Positions 6,990 through 15,297 of a stretch of DNA of 64,000 nucleotides are shown in pieces. This DNA comes from Chitinophaga pollutisoli (GTDB taxonomy: Bacteria > Bacteroidota > Bacteroidia > Chitinophagales > Chitinophagaceae), in assembly GCF_038396755.1 (NCBI RefSeq), contig NZ_CP149822.1, forward strand, positions 186,001 through 250,000, given 5' to 3'. Positions within the stretch are counted from its first letter, which is position 1, and each line of letters begins with the position of its first letter. Both the position numbers and the translations under genes were made by a program. The notes beneath the pieces are model-generated. The model ran no database searches. It saw only the letters and a list, made by a program, of their open reading frames with translations, and was not told the origin of the DNA.

Positions 6990-7840
6990 AAGCCGCCGTT
7001 TTGGAAGTGAGCATAGATCTGCGTCGTATCCGCATGGCGGTGCCCTAAAAAATCCCGCACCTGTTCCAGGGACATACCCCGTGCCAGCAGGTGCGTGGCG
7101 ATGGAGTGCCGCAGCCGGTGCGGCGTCACCACCGCATCCAGTCCCGCACGTTCGCCCAGCTCCCGTACCAGCCGACAGAGGCGATCACCGGTCAGCGCCT
7201 GGCCACGGCTGCCCACCAGCAGCCGCTGCGATCCGCCCGGCAACTGCACCGACAACCAGCGCAGGTAAGCCCCCAGGCTCGCCGCCGCACGGCTGGCCAG
7301 CGGCACTACCCGCCGACGGGCGCCCTTACCACGCCGCACATACAGCACGCCCCGGTCCGGCCACACGTCCACCGCTTCCAGCGCCACTGCCTCACTGCGC
7401 CGAAGGCCACAGCTATACAGCAGGTGCAACACCGCATGTTCCCGTTCATGATGGGCGGCTGCGAACAGGGCGCCCGTTTCTGTCACCGACAGCGGCAGCC
7501 GCCTGCCATCTCCCAGCCTGGGCAACTGTAGTCCGCTCAGGGGATGGTGATCACTGGTACCTACCGCCTGCCGCCAGTCAAAGAACACCCGCAGGCTGTA
7601 CAAGTAATGATCCACCATCTTGCCGCTGAGCACGCCTTCCCCGCGCTGCGAAGGGCGCACCTGCAGGTACGCGTAAAAAGACAGAATATTGGCAGGCTGC
7701 ACTTCCCCAGGTGGCAAAGCACAGAAGACAAAGAACTCCCGCGTGCAGCTTTCCAGCATCCGCACGCTCCCTGCGCCGTAGCCCACCGCACGCAGGTAGT
7801 CCCTGAAGCCCCCCAGGGCTCCGGTTTGTAGCTGTTCCAT
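6986..7840 (-). CDS. Tyrosine recombinase/integrase, catalytically complete (unit B)
   Basis: 284 aa, XerC/XerD-like length. N-terminal core-binding domain ~5-95, catalytic domain ~110-280. The full catalytic set is visible: Arg147 (CGLRRSE), Lys172 (RRGKGARRR), His241-x-x-Arg244 (PHRLRHS), His267 (LGHRHAD) and Tyr276 (TTQIYAH). It probably integrates, excises or resolves the element. It is first of the recombinase pair and overlaps the degenerate partner. Upstream, at 7917-7967, are three spaced 12-bp repeats which may be its binding sites or promoter control. It is closely similar to 16146-17000, with most differences in the N-terminal half, the part expected to contact specific DNA. Confidence 0.9.
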   Translation of the reverse strand: MEQLQTGALGGFRDYLRAVGYGAGSVRMLESCTREFFVFCALPPGEVQPANILSFYAYLQVRPSQRGEGVLSGKMVDHYLYSLRVFFDWRQAVGTSDHHPLSGLQLPRLGDGRRLPLSVTETGALFAAAHHEREHAVLHLLYSCGLRRSEAVALEAVDVWPDRGVLYVRRGKGARRRVVPLASRAAASLGAYLRWLSVQLPGGSQRLLVGSRGQALTGDRLCRLVRELGERAGLDAVVTPHRLRHSIATHLLARGMSLEQVRDFLGHRHADTTQIYAHFQNGGL

Positions 7841-7916
7841 AAATTGTTGGGTTTAAAATTCCAGTTGAAGAAGAAGAAGGCTTTTCACCTCCGGGTAACA
7901 AACTTATTTGATAGCA

Positions 7917-7967
7917 CTATGGCGGTTTGCCTATAGCTACGGCGTTTTTCTATATCTATGCCGTTTT
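7917..7967. promoter_or_regulatory. Three spaced 12-bp repeats upstream of the recombinase pair (unit B)
   Basis: Direct repeats ctatggcggttt (7917-7928), ctacggcgtttt (7937-7948) and ctatgccgtttt (7956-7967), spaced 20 and 19 nt start to start. The same three repeats with the same spacing occur at 17074-17124. Position between the primase 3' end and the recombinase start fits recombinase arm sites, an attachment site or an operator. Confidence 0.65.
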
Positions 7968-7992
7968 AAAAACAGGGCGCTTGAACATTTCC

Positions 7993-8085
7993 TGGAACGC
8001 TGGAACGCCACCATACCTTTAAGCCACCACAGCGGATTCCAGCGTTCCACTGGCGTTCCATTGGCGTTCCGGGGATGGAACGCCA
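7993..8085. repeat. Iteron-like repeats TGGAACGCC at the 3' end of the primase gene (unit B)
   Basis: Six copies of a ~10-bp motif in both orientations: tggaacgct (7993), tggaacgcca (8001), agcgttcca (8041), tggcgttcca (8051), tggcgttcc (8062) and tggaacgcca (8076). Four lie inside the last codons of the primase gene. Unit C has an equivalent cluster with a related but different core. Likely origin iterons or initiator binding sites; inferred. Confidence 0.65.
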
Positions 8086-10763
8086 GCACTGTTCCGAAGG
8101 GCATCCAACTGTTCGAGCAACTGTGTACGCACCTGCTCGCGCATACCCGTGTAATGATCCCACCAGCACACCTGGTAGGTAAAGCCACGGTTCACATGAC
8201 CACCCGTGATCCGCACGTATTCCAGCCGCACCAGGTCGTTCACATAACGGAACAGCTGCGTCTTGCTCACACCCAGCGAATGGCGGATTTCACGCAAAGT
8301 AAAAACCGACCGCTCGCTGTCTTTGCCGTGCTGCTTTTGCAGGTAGGCTTTCAACTGCTCGTAAAACTGCCGCAGGCTCCCGTCCAGCTCGTCCACCTTC
8401 AGCACGATGCTGTCAAACATGATATCCACCGCCGCCGCCAGATCACTCACCACCGCGATCACCCGCCCCTGCCCGTCGCGCTCCCGCTGGTGCTGATGCA
8501 ACAGCGCCACCATTTTTACAAAACTCAAAAACAGGTCGTTGAGCCGCCGCAGCTTGTGCGCCTGTTCAGGGAGACGCAGTTTACCCGCAAAGGGGTTAAC
8601 CACACCCAGCGGCTCCAGTGCCCGCACCAGGTTGCGCACCTGCAGCTTGGCGCGCTCCTCATCGCCCTGGCTGGCAGCGCCCGCCGCTACCCGGTTCTGA
8701 TAAGCCAGGATTTTTCCCGTCTGCGCTACGCTCTCATCCACTGCCACCAAAAACACCCGGCTCATGTTATCCTCATAAATCTCCCCGCGCGTCGTGCAGG
8801 CAAGGCTGCCGATAGGGCCACGCACTGTCTTCTGGCCGCTCGTGATCCGACCGTCGTCCAGCTTGATACTCGTCGCGCTGTTCAGTTCCCCGTTGCTCTG
8901 CAGTTCCCTTAATGCGAACTCCGCTTCTTCGGAGAGGCCGTCGATATCTTCCAGGCACAGCAACCGGTTCACGAAGTAAGTCTCCGGGTAATTGTACAGC
9001 ACCTTATCGCTGACACGGGTCAGCCGCGTCACAGACTCAGGCGGCATGCAATCGCTGATCTGCCGCAGCAGCCGCGTCTTGCCACTGCCGCTCGAGCCCT
9101 GGATCAGCGCGTGTAAAGGCTGCGCCATCTTATGGCTCAGTGCGATCAGCAGCAAAAACAATCGCGGATTTTCTTCACCGATAATGCCGGTGTTGCCCAG
9201 CAAGTCATTGAGCCGAGTCAGCAGGTCAGGCGCCTGCAAAAACGATAGCGCCGCGTTGCGTTCCGCAGCTGTCAGCGGGTAGCTCGCTACCTGCGGCGCC
9301 GCTGCCTTCACCTGCTCATCCCGGGAGCCATCCAGCGCATCGGCAAGGCTACGCAGCTCATCAGCGATAATAGTTGCATCCAAACCCAGCGCCACGCCCA
9401 CTTCCCGCGCCAGCCGCTCCACCTGCTTATCCTCGTACAGGTCCACCTTGTGCCGCCGCTTCTGGCCGCTACCCTTGTGCGCAATGGCCAGCGTCACCTT
9501 CAGGCTGTCGCCGGTCTTGGGGATACCACCCTGCACCGTGTACACCGCCGTGGCCGCCGTGTACCGCAGCCGCATCTGGTCGCGGCTGTCCAGTACACCG
9601 GCAGCCGGATACGACGGCACAGGTAAAGGGATCGGCGGAGCGTATACGGGGAGTAATTCTTTTTCAAATGTGTTTTCAGTTGAAGTCCCGGATGTAGTTC
9701 CGGTTGAAGTAAAAAAGGATTGCCGTTCGGCGATCAGGTGTTCCAAAACTGCCGGATCGTGGCCGGCCGCAAGGCTCGCCAGATCCTCGCCATCCGGCAG
9801 CGTCATCGCCGACAGCGCTACGCCCGGCACCTGGTCACGCAGTTGCAACGCGTACTTCTCTGTAGCCGCTTTGCCCGCTGCGTCGCCGTCGAAGGCGAAG
9901 ATAATCTCAGCGAGGTTGCCCAGGGAAGCCACTGCCTCCCGGTGCTCCGGTGTAAAGCCATTGGTGCCGTAACAGGCCAGCACGCTGTAATCCTTGCGGA
10001 TGGTTTCCGACTGCAGCAGCACCGCCGCGTCGATCACCGATTCCGTAAGGATCAGCCGGCGGGTGTCCGGCTGCGGGTAACATGGATAAAGGCCGGCGCG
10101 GTCTTTTAAATAAAAATGCCGCTGGTCGTGGTCATTGGTGATAGATCGGAAGTAGAGGCCTTTTATTTCACCGGCCTTGCCGCGCAGCGCGAACACCACG
10201 CAACCCCGCCCGAACACTTTATACGCCTGACCACCTTCCCGCACGTTTGTTCCCCAGGCGATCAGCAGGCCGGCGGACTCGCAAGCGGCCACCAGCTCGT
10301 CATCCTTGCGACGACCGTGATGGAACTGGCCGCTGTTATACCCTACTTCGATCTGCGTGGCGTCCAGCCCCCGGCTGCGGATATAATCCTGCGCAGGCTT
10401 GCTGTTATGCACCGCGTTGCGGAAGTAGGTGAACATTCTTTCCAGGATGGTTTCACGCGGCTGGGCGGTCAGCGGAGCGGCGACCGGTGCGCCGCCGATC
10501 AGCTCCCGGCAGTACCGGATCGCTCCGCCTTTAGATAAACCTTCCTTGTGCATCACAAAATCAATCACATCCAGCGCCTTACCGTGCGTCTTGCAGTTGG
10601 AAGAAAAGCAATAGCACGACTGCGTTTTGTAATACACCTGCAGGCTCGGCGTCTTGTCCGCGTGGAACGGGCAGTGCAGCCGGGCGTGTTTGTCCGGTTT
10701 AAGCCCGTAGTGCGCAAGCACCTGGGCAAGTGGAAGTGATTGTTTGATTGCTGTGATATCCAT
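8019..10763 (-). CDS. CHC2/Toprim DNA primase fused to AAA-like ATPase and winged-helix tail (unit B)
   Basis: 914 aa from ATG 10763, which aligns with MDIAEIKQSL/MEISEIKQSL of the other copies; the longer frame upstream crosses the regulatory palindrome and is rejected. A DnaG-type zinc finger is seen at 31-57 (CPFHADKTPS...CYCFSSNC). A Toprim-type region follows at ~225-330 (LILTESVIDAAV, IIFAFDGDAAGKAA). After a linker comes an AAA-like ATPase with Walker A GSSGSGKTR near 552-560 and an acidic LCLEDIDG box. The last ~110 residues form a winged-helix-like domain (FTLREIRHSLGVSKTQLFRY). It probably primes and initiates replication of the element. The winged-helix part differs strongly from the unit C copy, as do the iterons overlapping its 3' end. 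It diverges from the XRE regulator. Confidence 0.88.
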   Translation of the reverse strand: MDITAIKQSLPLAQVLAHYGLKPDKHARLHCPFHADKTPSLQVYYKTQSCYCFSSNCKTHGKALDVIDFVMHKEGLSKGGAIRYCRELIGGAPVAAPLTAQPRETILERMFTYFRNAVHNSKPAQDYIRSRGLDATQIEVGYNSGQFHHGRRKDDELVAACESAGLLIAWGTNVREGGQAYKVFGRGCVVFALRGKAGEIKGLYFRSITNDHDQRHFYLKDRAGLYPCYPQPDTRRLILTESVIDAAVLLQSETIRKDYSVLACYGTNGFTPEHREAVASLGNLAEIIFAFDGDAAGKAATEKYALQLRDQVPGVALSAMTLPDGEDLASLAAGHDPAVLEHLIAERQSFFTSTGTTSGTSTENTFEKELLPVYAPPIPLPVPSYPAAGVLDSRDQMRLRYTAATAVYTVQGGIPKTGDSLKVTLAIAHKGSGQKRRHKVDLYEDKQVERLAREVGVALGLDATIIADELRSLADALDGSRDEQVKAAAPQVASYPLTAAERNAALSFLQAPDLLTRLNDLLGNTGIIGEENPRLFLLLIALSHKMAQPLHALIQGSSGSGKTRLLRQISDCMPPESVTRLTRVSDKVLYNYPETYFVNRLLCLEDIDGLSEEAEFALRELQSNGELNSATSIKLDDGRITSGQKTVRGPIGSLACTTRGEIYEDNMSRVFLVAVDESVAQTGKILAYQNRVAAGAASQGDEERAKLQVRNLVRALEPLGVVNPFAGKLRLPEQAHKLRRLNDLFLSFVKMVALLHQHQRERDGQGRVIAVVSDLAAAVDIMFDSIVLKVDELDGSLRQFYEQLKAYLQKQHGKDSERSVFTLREIRHSLGVSKTQLFRYVNDLVRLEYVRITGGHVNRGFTYQVCWWDHYTGMREQVRTQLLEQLDALRNSAGVPSPERQWNASGTLESAVVA

Positions 10764-10781
10764 GATGTGGATAAATTTAGT

Positions 10782-10906
10782 TTTGCTACACTTATGTAGC
10801 AAAGTAAACATTTTTGCCGCAACCAAACAAATCAAATTTGCAAACACCACTCCTTTTATGCCGCATAAAAACACCGCCATTACAACATATCAGCTACTTT
10901 TGTAGC
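10782..10906. promoter_or_regulatory. Divergent control region of unit B with GCTAC-N4-GTAGC operators
   Basis: Two palindromes share GCTAC...GTAGC half-sites: tttgctacacttatgtagca plus aa at 10782-10803, next to the primase start, and gctacttttgtagc at 10893-10906. The second contains a -7 box TACTTTTG (10895-10902) for the XRE gene, so a bound repressor would cover the promoter. The half-site differs from unit A (TTCA/TGAA) and unit C. Confidence 0.65.
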
Positions 10907-10921
10907 CTTAACACAGCGCTC

Positions 10922-11284
10922 ATGTCGCAAAAAAACAAACTTGGAACCAGGATTTTGGAACTCCGCAAAGGAAAGGGATGGTCGCAGACCGAACTGGCCG
11001 ATGCCGTGGGGGTTTCCTACGCCCAGATCGGGCGTTATGAGACAAAAGATGCCCAGCCACCGGCGGAAGTCCTCAAGAACATTGCAGATGCCTTGGATAC
11101 TACCGTGGACTTTTTACTTAACGGCAACAACTCCGACAGGGCATCCGCTGCACTCCAGGACGCGGAGCTGATCCGTTATTTTAAAGAGATAGAAAACATG
11201 CCGCAGGAAGATAAACAAGCGCTCGTAAGAGTCATCGCGGCATTTATCAGGGATACTAAAACTAAGCAGGCGTACGCTAAATAA
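10922..11284 (+). CDS. XRE-family HTH transcriptional regulator (unit B)
   Basis: 120 aa from ATG 10922, 16 nt past the operator that overlaps its promoter. The frame is open further upstream but that part covers the control region. Cro/CI-type helix-turn-helix at ~8-65 (WSQTELADAVGVSYAQIGRYE), then a C-terminal helix pair ending TKTKQAYAK, which the unit C copy also has. The recognition helix (GVSYAQIGRYE) differs from those of units A and C, matching the different operator palindromes. It probably represses itself and the divergent primase gene. The next gene (DUF416) starts 17 nt downstream in the same direction, so the regulator and that immunity-like gene form an operon. Confidence 0.87.
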   Translation: MSQKNKLGTRILELRKGKGWSQTELADAVGVSYAQIGRYETKDAQPPAEVLKNIADALDTTVDFLLNGNNSDRASAALQDAELIRYFKEIENMPQEDKQALVRVIAAFIRDTKTKQAYAK

Positions 11285-11301
11285 TTACAATCTTATCTCC
11301 T

Positions 11302-11889
11302 ATGGCTATTGAAGCATTAAATAATATTCAAAATTGGGATATACAAAAAAAACTCACTTTCGCATACCTAACTTGCCAACGCCTTTTCCCAAACTATCGC
11401 GCTTTTCATTTACGATTTGGCTTTGGAGAACCGTCAGTCCTCTCTATTGCCATTAACTCCATCTATAATACTATTCTTAATGCTCCATTAGAAAAGAAGG
11501 AACTTATAAAGTTATTATCCGACATTGATTCCCAAGTACCACAGCCCGAAGATTTCGATACTGTCCTCGCCTCCTCTGCCCTAGACGCATGCACATCAAT
11601 AGAGTCCACATTAGAGTTCATTAAATCGCCGAATGATCAGCTTATAAAAGACATCTCAACTATGGCAACTGACAGTGTAGACATGTATATACAGGAAAGC
11701 GACGACATGGATTATTCCGATAAGGATTTCGAACAAAAAATCACCAATCACCCTCTAATGCAGAAAGAACTAAAAATTCAAAACGGCATTGCATCATACT
11801 TAAACAAAATTGAAAAAGTGACTCCCGAAGACATAGATACTCTTCTACAACTACAGGACAATAACGGCAAAGGAAATCTTGAACTATAA
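11302..11889 (+). CDS. DUF416/YjaG-like protein, probable immunity protein
   Basis: 195 aa, all alpha-helical in appearance. The N-terminus (KLTFAYLTCQRLFPNYRAFHLRFGFGEPSVL cut in two: LTFAYLTCQRLFPNY and FHLRFGFGEPSVL) is the DUF416/YjaG signature. An acidic central region (QESDDMDYSDKDFEQ) could mimic nucleic acid. No signal peptide. It is cotranscribed with the XRE regulator and convergent with the deaminase-type orphan tip, with only a shared terminator between them. No other gene near the tip could serve as its immunity protein, so I infer that role. This orientation (opposite strand from the toxin, under the element regulator) is unlike the immunity genes at 2602 and 20430. A housekeeping DUF416 role is the alternative. 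Confidence 0.7.
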   Translation: MAIEALNNIQNWDIQKKLTFAYLTCQRLFPNYRAFHLRFGFGEPSVLSIAINSIYNTILNAPLEKKELIKLLSDIDSQVPQPEDFDTVLASSALDACTSIESTLEFIKSPNDQLIKDISTMATDSVDMYIQESDDMDYSDKDFEQKITNHPLMQKELKIQNGIASYLNKIEKVTPEDIDTLLQLQDNNGKGNLEL

Positions 11890-11923
11890 GAAAACCGCAA
11901 TAAGTATTGCGGTTTTCTTATAG
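11884..11923. terminator. Bidirectional terminator between DUF416 gene and deaminase tip
   Basis: Perfect 18-bp stem (ctataagaaaaccgcaat, 11884-11901, with 11906-11923) and a 4-nt loop, with A and T tracts on both sides. It serves the two convergent genes. Confidence 0.85.
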
Positions 11924-11935
11924 TTAGAATACCAT

Positions 11936-12988
11936 CTAAGGACCAGAAGAAGGAGATGAACCAGGTATATAGCTACTGGCATCCCATTTCTTCATTGGAG
12001 TTGCCGCACTTTTCAACGGACTCGCCGGAGCTACATTCTGGCTCCTCAAGGCTGCTTCACAACCAGCACAGATTGGCCGGCTCGCTGCAATGCTATTAAC
12101 TTTCAAATTATTTTGACTTGCATAATCCAAAATAGTAGTCTCTGCATGCCCCTTCCCTTTCACTGCGATTTCATTAGAACGTAATACCCCTCGTTGAGCC
12201 GGACGTAACCGTTCCTCACTCGAACCGACCAAGTACTTTGTATTTCCAGCTCCATCAACAGCTTCGCCTACCGCCGTTGTTGTTCGCCTTTGAGTCGCCT
12301 CAGGTAATGCATTATGAATTGCTTGCGCACGTTGTTGCAAGTTCATTGCCGGCGCAGATTCTGCCGTTGACACGGAAAGTACTGGTAACTTACTCCCTGA
12401 TTTTGACGATCCGGGCACAATTTTACCTCCGATATATGCCGTTGCTATATCTTCTACAAATTGGGGGCTTAATACATAATTACCGACATCCTTAGCCTGC
12501 TGAGAAATGGGAGTCGTAGTGTGATAGTAGTAATCTCGCTTTATCTGATCAGCATATCCTCCAAATTCTGCGGCAATATCTTCCCTAAAAGTCCCCCTTC
12601 CTACAGAACGGGTAACCTCTACACCACTATTCCATATACCGATTACAGAGTTTACTGCATTGATAGCTCCATTATTCAAAGCGGCTATGTAAGGAAAAGC
12701 ATCTGTATGAGGATCGAACTTCTGAACATATGGCAACTCCTCCGCACCGTCCAAGTCTATCGCCATAATTGGTGTATTCCCTGCAAACTGATATGGCGTA
12801 TAATGAGGATATGATTTTGTAAGTGGATCGACACTCAAAAACTTCGCCACCCTAGGATCATAAATACGGAACCCATAGTCCTGCTGCGAGCCTTCGATAC
12901 CTTTAACCTCATTATCATTCTCCTTTCCGTTAAACCCATACCTACAGGCACGCACAACTTTTTTCCTATAGCGCAACCCGGCCTCCAT
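11936..12988 (-). CDS. Orphan Rhs C-terminal tip with nucleic-acid deaminase-type toxin
   Basis: 350 aa beginning in the Rhs core (ACRYGFNGKENDNEVKG, DYGFRIYDPRVAKFLSVD, NTPIMAIDLDGAEE). The stretch before it (SIMEAG) still resembles the SIMPGR of the full Rhs, and an in-frame stop lies a short distance upstream, so it is a severed tip. The last ~130 residues carry the zinc-dependent deaminase pattern: GHAETTILDY around 280 (His and catalytic Glu) and PICAGCEAAL around 305 (two zinc cysteines), with TTTAVGEAVDG as an early strand. It is therefore a polymorphic-toxin deaminase acting on nucleic acid or nucleotides; the exact family and substrate cannot be told. The candidate immunity gene is the convergent DUF416 gene. 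Probably silent in place. Confidence 0.82.
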   Translation of the reverse strand: MEAGLRYRKKVVRACRYGFNGKENDNEVKGIEGSQQDYGFRIYDPRVAKFLSVDPLTKSYPHYTPYQFAGNTPIMAIDLDGAEELPYVQKFDPHTDAFPYIAALNNGAINAVNSVIGIWNSGVEVTRSVGRGTFREDIAAEFGGYADQIKRDYYYHTTTPISQQAKDVGNYVLSPQFVEDIATAYIGGKIVPGSSKSGSKLPVLSVSTAESAPAMNLQQRAQAIHNALPEATQRRTTTAVGEAVDGAGNTKYLVGSSEERLRPAQRGVLRSNEIAVKGKGHAETTILDYASQNNLKVNSIAASRPICAGCEAALRSQNVAPASPLKSAATPMKKWDASSYIPGSSPSSGP

Positions 12989-13233
12989 GATACTGGCCGT
13001 CTCAAAGAACTACCCGCAAGATAATGGTTTATCCCTTACTACCTGATCGTATATTAACCCGCTTCACCTCCGCATCAAGTCCACCTCATCTCCACCTTAT
13101 CTCCACCAACCTTATAGCCATCCTCCTCTGACCATAGGGCTTTCCGATGCTTTTAACCTACCCTTCATCTCTTAGGTAAAATACCATCAACTGCAACCCT
13201 TCTTTTTTTCAATTGAAAGAAAAAAACACACAT
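12989..13233. repeat. Conserved spacer upstream of orphan tips (unit C copy)
   Basis: Nearly identical to 3965-4221, with the same atctccacc repeats and AT palindrome near its end. No gene is seen. Confidence 0.7.
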
Positions 13234-13309
13234 CATCATGGGTAAGGCAGGTGGCCGGTTGCGGAGTGCCTGGCGCTGGTTACGCTGGCCACCTGCTTTA
13301 TCCATGATG
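13234..13309. repeat. Left terminal hairpin of the long inverted repeat (unit C)
   Basis: Arms 13234-13256 and 13287-13309 pair with one or two mismatches around a 30-nt loop. Equivalent to 4222-4297. Confidence 0.72.
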
Positions 13310-13740
13310 CGCCAAGACCTTTCCGCCGCTGGGTGATGAACTGGCGCCGCCGTTCGCGGCAGGACGGATCCGCTCGTCCGTTCCTGAGCTATCGCCATTC
13401 GCTGCATTCCCGCCACCCACCGCCATGCGGCGGCGAACACGGGAGCGGGAGGGCGAGCGAAGCGAGCACGGAGCTACCAGCAGGGCGCCGCCGCCGGCAG
13501 GTGGCGGACAAAATGGGCAGTGGAGGGATGCGCAGCGATAGCGGAGCAGACCGGGAACTGCCCGAACGGAGGGTAAAAGGGAGGGCGCACAGAAGAACAC
13601 CGCCACCAGGGCAACCCGACCTTTTTCCCGCAGTGAGACCAATTTTCCTTTTCAGTGTGAAGGGAACAGAGTGAGTAAACAGGGCGCGGAGGGTTTTACC
13701 CAAGAAAGGAGCAGCTGCCTTCTAAGCAGCAGGCCATTGC

Positions 13741-13930
13741 ATAAGGTACCGAGCGGATTCGAACCAGGACACTCAGAACCAGAACCTGAGTACCCTAAAA
13801 TGGTTGTTGCCCGACCTGGATTTGAACCAAGACAAACAGAACCAAAATCTGTCGTACTTGCCGGCCACCCTCAGCTTGGGAAGCTGATGCTCCTGGTTGG
13901 GCGCCCAGAACGGGATCGGGCACCATGCAG
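13741..13930 (-). other. tRNA 3'-half-like array (unit C copy)
   Basis: Minus-strand order as in unit B: glycine-type anticodon arm with a perfect stem (tcagcttcccaagctga, about 13869-13885), a Gln-like segment with loop ttttggt, and a Gln-like segment with loop ttctggt followed by a T-arm. Acceptor 5' strands are missing and the T-stem of the second piece has drifted (tttgaacc on the plus strand). Not expected to give functional tRNAs. Confidence 0.55.
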
Positions 13931-14333
13931 AACAAGGAAGATACAACAATCCCTGCTGACGCAAGACATCCCCCAACACCCACGAAGGTAAAGCGGTCTC
14001 GCTCCGGCAAAAGGCAAGGGCCAGTTCCTCCCTGCCAGCGTTCCCCGAACTGCCCTTCCCTTTTGCCTGCGCTCGGGCTGCTCCCGGCCTGCTTCGCTAT
14101 CGCTGCGCAGCCCTCCGCCGCCCACTTTGTCCGCCACCTGCCCGCCTTGCCGCCCTACGGTGGCTACGCGCGTACCGCGCTCCCGCCCCCGTGGCCGTCA
14201 AGGCATGGCGGTGAAGGTGGCGGGAGCGGCTGGATCGAAGCGGAAGACAGCGGAACGCTGGACAAGCTGCCGTGCATGACCTGCCGCGAACAGCCGCGGC
14301 AGAACAAAGCCCGGCGGCAGGATCGTCTTGGCG

Positions 14334-14408
14334 CATCATCAGGCGGTAAACAGGCTGGCTCCTTCTTTGCCGGGAGCGCCATGCACGCCTGTTTACCGCC
14401 TGATGATG
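14334..14408. repeat. Right terminal hairpin of the long inverted repeat (unit C)
   Basis: Perfect 22-bp stem: 14334-14355 with 14387-14408. Stem bases differ from the unit B hairpin in a compensated manner. Confidence 0.78.
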
Positions 14409-14439
14409 AGGCTGCTTTCCGCTTACCGGAACTTGGGTC

Positions 14440-14613
14440 CCGATCCCTGACAGATTCGAACCTATGCCTAAAAGCCAATACGGATAAGGGTTTCATTTCC
14501 TAAAACCCAAAGACGCACGGATAACGCACAATCACGGTTCGACTCTCGCGCCCGATACGGCTCAGGGTTTTGTTCGAACCACCGGACGCGGGTTCGACTC
14601 CCGCCAGCTCCAC
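14440..14613. other. tmRNA 3'-end fragment and further T-arm-like fragments (possible attachment site)
   Basis: At 14583-14612 the plus strand carries cggacgcgggttcgactccc plus gccagctcca, the characteristic 3' end of ssrA (tmRNA), a well-known integration target of tyrosine-recombinase elements. The rest of ssrA is absent. Further GTTCGA-type fragments lie at about 14450-14480 (minus), 14537-14556 and 14568-14578 (plus). The tmRNA piece ends 6 nt from the RadC stop codon. Unit B has no counterpart in its much shorter interval 5411-5431. I interpret it as an att-site remnant. Confidence 0.6.
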
Positions 14614-14618
14614 ATCCT

Positions 14619-15236
14619 TCACGATACTTTCAGCCGCTGGATAGACGCTTTCTCTAACCCCGTCAGTTCCATGATTTCCTTTACTGCATAACCTTTCGCC
14701 TTCATCTGACGGGCGATTTCACGGGCATTGTTCTTTTCCCCGATCTGTTTGCCTTCTTTCACACCCAACGCCTTTACCTCGTATTCCAGCATGTACTTGG
14801 TGCTTTGCTCCAGCTCCGCCAGTAAACCATCCTCCGCAAAACTGTAATACCCTTTGTCGCTGATGATGTAATGGTCCAGCACCGGCACTTTCAGCAGCCG
14901 GCCGCACTGGATCATCCTATCCGTCATTTCCCGGTCGGCAGCAGAGGGTTTCAGCATCCCGCTCGGGTGGTTATGTACCAGGATGATCTTTACACTGCGC
15001 TTCTGTAAAGCCAGGCTGTAGATTTCCATCGGTTCCGCAATCGTCCTGGTAACCGAACCCATGCTCACCAACTCGATCAGCAGGATCGTGTTGTCCGCCG
15101 CCAGCCCCAGCACCCACAGGTGTTCCCGGTTGCGGTCGATCTTCTGTTCCCGCCGCAGCAGCATCCGCATGATCTCATGCACGTCCTGCCGCGCCTCGAT
15201 TTTTGTCTTCTTCAACTTACTCAACTTGATTTCCAT
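14619..15236 (-). CDS. RadC/JAB-domain protein with Rpn-like C-terminal tail (unit C)
   Basis: 205 aa from ATG 15236 (MEIKLSKLKK), chosen because it aligns with the unit B start; an upstream ATG at 15296 would add 20 residues overlapping the spacer after the recombinase stop. HNHPSG followed by PSAADREMT keeps the JAB metal ligands. The C-terminus (IGEKNNAREIARQMKAKG, then EIMELTGLEKASIQRLKV) is a shorter form of the Rpn-like tail. It is downstream of the recombinase pair by 61 nt and ends next to the tmRNA fragment. Confidence 0.83.
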   Translation of the reverse strand: MEIKLSKLKKTKIEARQDVHEIMRMLLRREQKIDRNREHLWVLGLAADNTILLIELVSMGSVTRTIAEPMEIYSLALQKRSVKIILVHNHPSGMLKPSAADREMTDRMIQCGRLLKVPVLDHYIISDKGYYSFAEDGLLAELEQSTKYMLEYEVKALGVKEGKQIGEKNNAREIARQMKAKGYAVKEIMELTGLEKASIQRLKVS

Positions 15237-15297
15237 TTTAGGGTTCGCTTTGAAGTTAACAATACAAAGGGTGAACTCCCCGTTCATTCTGTTCATT

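Larger units (their letters stand above)
13234..14408. repeat. ~1.17 kb long imperfect inverted repeat (unit C copy)
   Basis: Same architecture as 4222-5410: terminal hairpins at 13234-13309 and 14334-14408, atgatgcgccaaga at 13304-13317 and inverted at 14326-14339, imperfectly complementary GC-rich arms, and a tRNA-like array in the middle. No convincing gene is present; apparent open frames are shadows of the GC-rich arms. Confidence 0.75.

Noticed and set aside
8019..10880. Primase start at 10880 (adds 39 residues)
   Set aside because: The added part covers the operator palindrome and is not shared with the other copies, which start at MDI/MEI.
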